DNA of 55,882 nt from Flavobacterium sp. (lineage in GTDB: Bacteria > Bacteroidota > Bacteroidia > Flavobacteriales > Flavobacteriaceae). The DNA is taken from positions 1-55,882 of the forward strand of contig JADKBW010000019.1 in the NCBI GenBank assembly GCA_016714905.1. The letters run 5' to 3'. Below the pieces are notes generated by a model. The model saw only the letters and a list, made by a program, of their open reading frames with translations, was not told the DNA's origin and ran no database searches. The translations under genes and the position numbers were made by a program. Shown here piece by piece: positions 54,575 to 55,882 of the stretch (position 1 is its first letter; every line of letters starts with the position of its first letter).

Positions 54575-55015
54575 AATGTGTCAAAATTCACTTTCTTAAA
54601 AAAGAAATTTTCATACTCTTTTTCGTCTCCATTAAACAACCCGCCATTATAAGATCCAAATTGCATTGTTTTCCGTTTTTTACTATTAATTCAATTACGT
54701 TCTTATTTATTACAAAGCAGTTGTTATACAATTTAAAAATTTCGTCGCAAGTTAAATATTCTTTGGCGTTTTCGGGTAAATCTTTATTTCTACAGTGTCG
54801 AAAAAAGTTATGGTCTCTACTTCGCTTTTGTCATCCATGCTCATGTTAATGTGGCTAATAACGTTTTATTGATTCGAATTAGTTCATTTTTATCGTTTTT
54901 CATAGAAAGAACTACCTCCGTATTAATAACAACATCTGCTTCGAAGCGTTTATTTTCTCTAAATTTTGGTGCGATTAATATTGCAACGGGAACTATTCTC
55001 AAAGTAAGGATCTAA
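54571..55015 (-). pseudogene. Scrambled or truncated gene upstream of the acetyltransferase
   Basis: No single long frame exists, but short frames chain with several one-base shifts: FEADVVINTEVVLSMKNDKN, then MDDKSEVETITFFDTVEIK, LPENAKEYLTCDEIFKLYNN and GLFNGDEKEYENFFFKKVNF. The chain ends in a TGA at 54571-54573 that overlaps the acetyltransferase ATG as ATGA. This shows a coupled gene was once, or still is, there. Its 5' end disappears against the terminator at 55.03 kb. I do not recognise the family; a sugar-pathway role is inferred from the operon only. Confidence 0.45.
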
Positions 55016-55032
55016 GTAAGTCTTCAAAAAAA

Positions 55033-55063
55033 AATCCAATGGAATTTTCATTGGATTTTTTTT
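55033..55063 (-). terminator. Terminator after the small membrane-protein gene
   Basis: The 9-bp stem AATCCAATG/CATTGGATT (55033-55041 with 55049-55057) has a 7-nt loop and runs of A and T on its two sides. It ends transcription of the 55.07-kb gene and isolates the polysaccharide operon. Confidence 0.85.
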
Positions 55064-55065
55064 TC

Positions 55066-55248
55066 TTATACCCTTCCTTTCAAAGCATTAAATACCCACG
55101 CATTGGCTAAAAAACCTACACCCACAGCACCAAAACCCCAGCCGGCAATTTCGTCATAACGGAACGCGCCCAAAGCAATCAAAAGAAAACCCATCATTAT
55201 CATGATAAAAGTCGCCCAACCTAACACTGTGTTTTTGTTCATTCCCAT
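55066..55248 (-). CDS. Small two-helix membrane protein
   Basis: A 60-aa hydrophobic protein with two transmembrane helices (WATFIMIMMGFLLIALGAF and GWGFGAVGVGFLANAWVFNAL), like a small conserved membrane-protein family of Flavobacteriia (CAL67264-type, from memory). ATGs at 55248 and 55242 are both possible starts. A strong terminator follows. No function is known. Confidence 0.75.
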   Translation of the reverse strand: MGMNKNTVLGWATFIMIMMGFLLIALGAFRYDEIAGWGFGAVGVGFLANAWVFNALKGRV

Positions 55249-55340
55249 AGTTTGTGGTATTTATTTTGGAGGGACAAATATCGGGAAATATTTTATTTAT
55301 TGAGCCAACACAAATTAATATTGACCTCATTTAAGATAAA

Positions 55341-55382
55341 AAAGGAAGTTAAAACAATCATCTAATTATTTTATCTTCCTTT
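55341..55382 (-). terminator. Probable terminator after the dockerin-like gene
   Basis: Inverted repeat AAAGGAAG/CTTCCTTT (55341-55348 with 55375-55382) with a 26-nt loop. On the minus strand the stem is followed by Ts. It is located 41 bp after the stop of the partial surface-protein gene. Confidence 0.5.
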
Positions 55383-55422
55383 CTATTACTATGAATGCGC
55401 AGGACTATTCTTTAAGTATGCT

Positions 55423-55882
55423 CTAAAACGGATAAGCCGCAAAAACAGAACTAAGATAGTTCCCTTCCCAAATGGTATAATCTTGTGTATCTACTATACC
55501 ATCACCGTTTAGATCTGTTGGCTCTTCACCAAAAGCTGAGTCAAGATATTTGGCTTCCCAAAAAACGTAATCTTGCGTATCTACTAAATCATCTTGGTTG
55601 AGATCCCCGCTATAAAATGCCCAAACTCCGGTGGCAACTTCGATCATATTATTACCGTAGGCTTTAGAGGAAGCATCTGTAAAATCATAAAACAAAGGAG
55701 TTGTCCCAACCACTTGCGGCACTGCACTCCATGTTTGCACCATATTTCGACCTTTCACCGAGATATAAAAATCGCCACTAGGTGAAGAACTAAATATTGC
55801 TTGAAGCGTTCCATCGGTATGTAAATTACCCACACAGTGTGTGGAAATAACTTCAAGTTATTTTGGTCATGTAATGTTACTG
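55423..55882 (-). CDS. C-terminal part of a surface protein with two dockerin-like EF-hand repeats (partial)
   Basis: The gene continues past the window edge. The visible part has a beta-sandwich-like region (GDFYISVKGRNMVQTWSAVPQVV, PLFYDFTDASSKAYGNNM) and two calcium-loop repeats, GDLNQDDLVDTQDYVFWEA and TDLNGDGIVDTQDYTIWEG, each followed by YLxSxF and spaced about 27 residues apart, like type I dockerin repeats. Such ends are frequent on secreted Flavobacteriia proteins. A one-base shift near 55855 (VTLHDQNN upstream, EVISTH downstream) is likely another sequence error. Confidence 0.75.

Noticed and set aside
54661..54849. 62-aa plus-strand ORF
   Set aside because: It is antisense to the chained minus-strand fragments that end in ATGA overlap with the acetyltransferase.
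1..55882. tRNA, rRNA, CRISPR array, insertion sequence
   Set aside because: No cloverleaf-like CCA-ending element, spaced repeat array or transposase-like ORF was recognised by eye; a tRNAscan or ISfinder run could still find something.

Overview
The window looks like chromosome of a Flavobacterium-type Bacteroidota. It is AT-rich, encodes LytS/LytTR, TonB-dependent and LolA-type proteins, has TAnnTTTG-type promoter elements, and carries a tyrosine ammonia-lyase that closely resembles, from memory, the F. johnsoniae enzyme. No tRNA, rRNA or CRISPR array was seen.

Layout. (1) 0.1-15.0 kb is housekeeping: a LytTR regulator/LytS kinase operon with three 2TM domains, a TonB-dependent receptor, CorA, HutI and a HutG-type hydrolase of histidine breakdown, a DEAD-box helicase, Hsp20 and EttA. 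(2) 15.0-15.3 kb holds tandem 13-bp repeats and a short ORF that may be the remnant of an integrase. (3) 15.3-47.0 kb is one block of about 33 closely packed minus-strand genes: a flexirubin-type pigment cluster (aryl polyene plus dialkylresorcinol). A divergent halogenase-like flavoenzyme follows at 47.1-48.3 kb. (4) 48.3-50.2 kb holds two paralogous secreted proteins with near-identical terminators and a decayed M23 peptidase. (5) 50.2-55.0 kb is the end of a polysaccharide locus: flippase, glycosyltransferase, WecE-type aminotransferase, WecD-type acetyltransferase and a scrambled gene. (6) 55.0-55.9 kb holds a small membrane protein and the C-terminus of a surface protein with dockerin-like repeats, cut by the window edge.

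How the pigment genes fit together. The aromatic starter would come from tyrosine by the ammonia-lyase and be activated by the PaaK-like ligase. Two ACPs, three ketosynthases, a cysteine-less ketosynthase partner, a FabG reductase and three hotdog dehydratases would build the polyene. DarB and DarA would build the dialkylresorcinol. Several unrelated acyltransferases (BtrH-like, LpxL-like, PlsC-like, C45/IAT-like) are candidates for joining or decorating the halves. An MMPL exporter, LolA-like carrier, LolB-like lipoprotein, beta-barrel and ABC-2 transporter look like a route to the outer membrane.

Caution. At least nine genes are split by 1-2 base length changes, mostly in homopolymer runs, on both sides of the cluster as well as inside it. 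In most of them a one- or two-base edit restores a full-length family member. This points to uncorrected long-read sequence more than to real gene decay, so these genes are annotated here as single CDSs with the frameshift position noted. The ketosynthase at 42.3-43.5 kb is different: it lacks its second catalytic His through an apparent in-frame loss.
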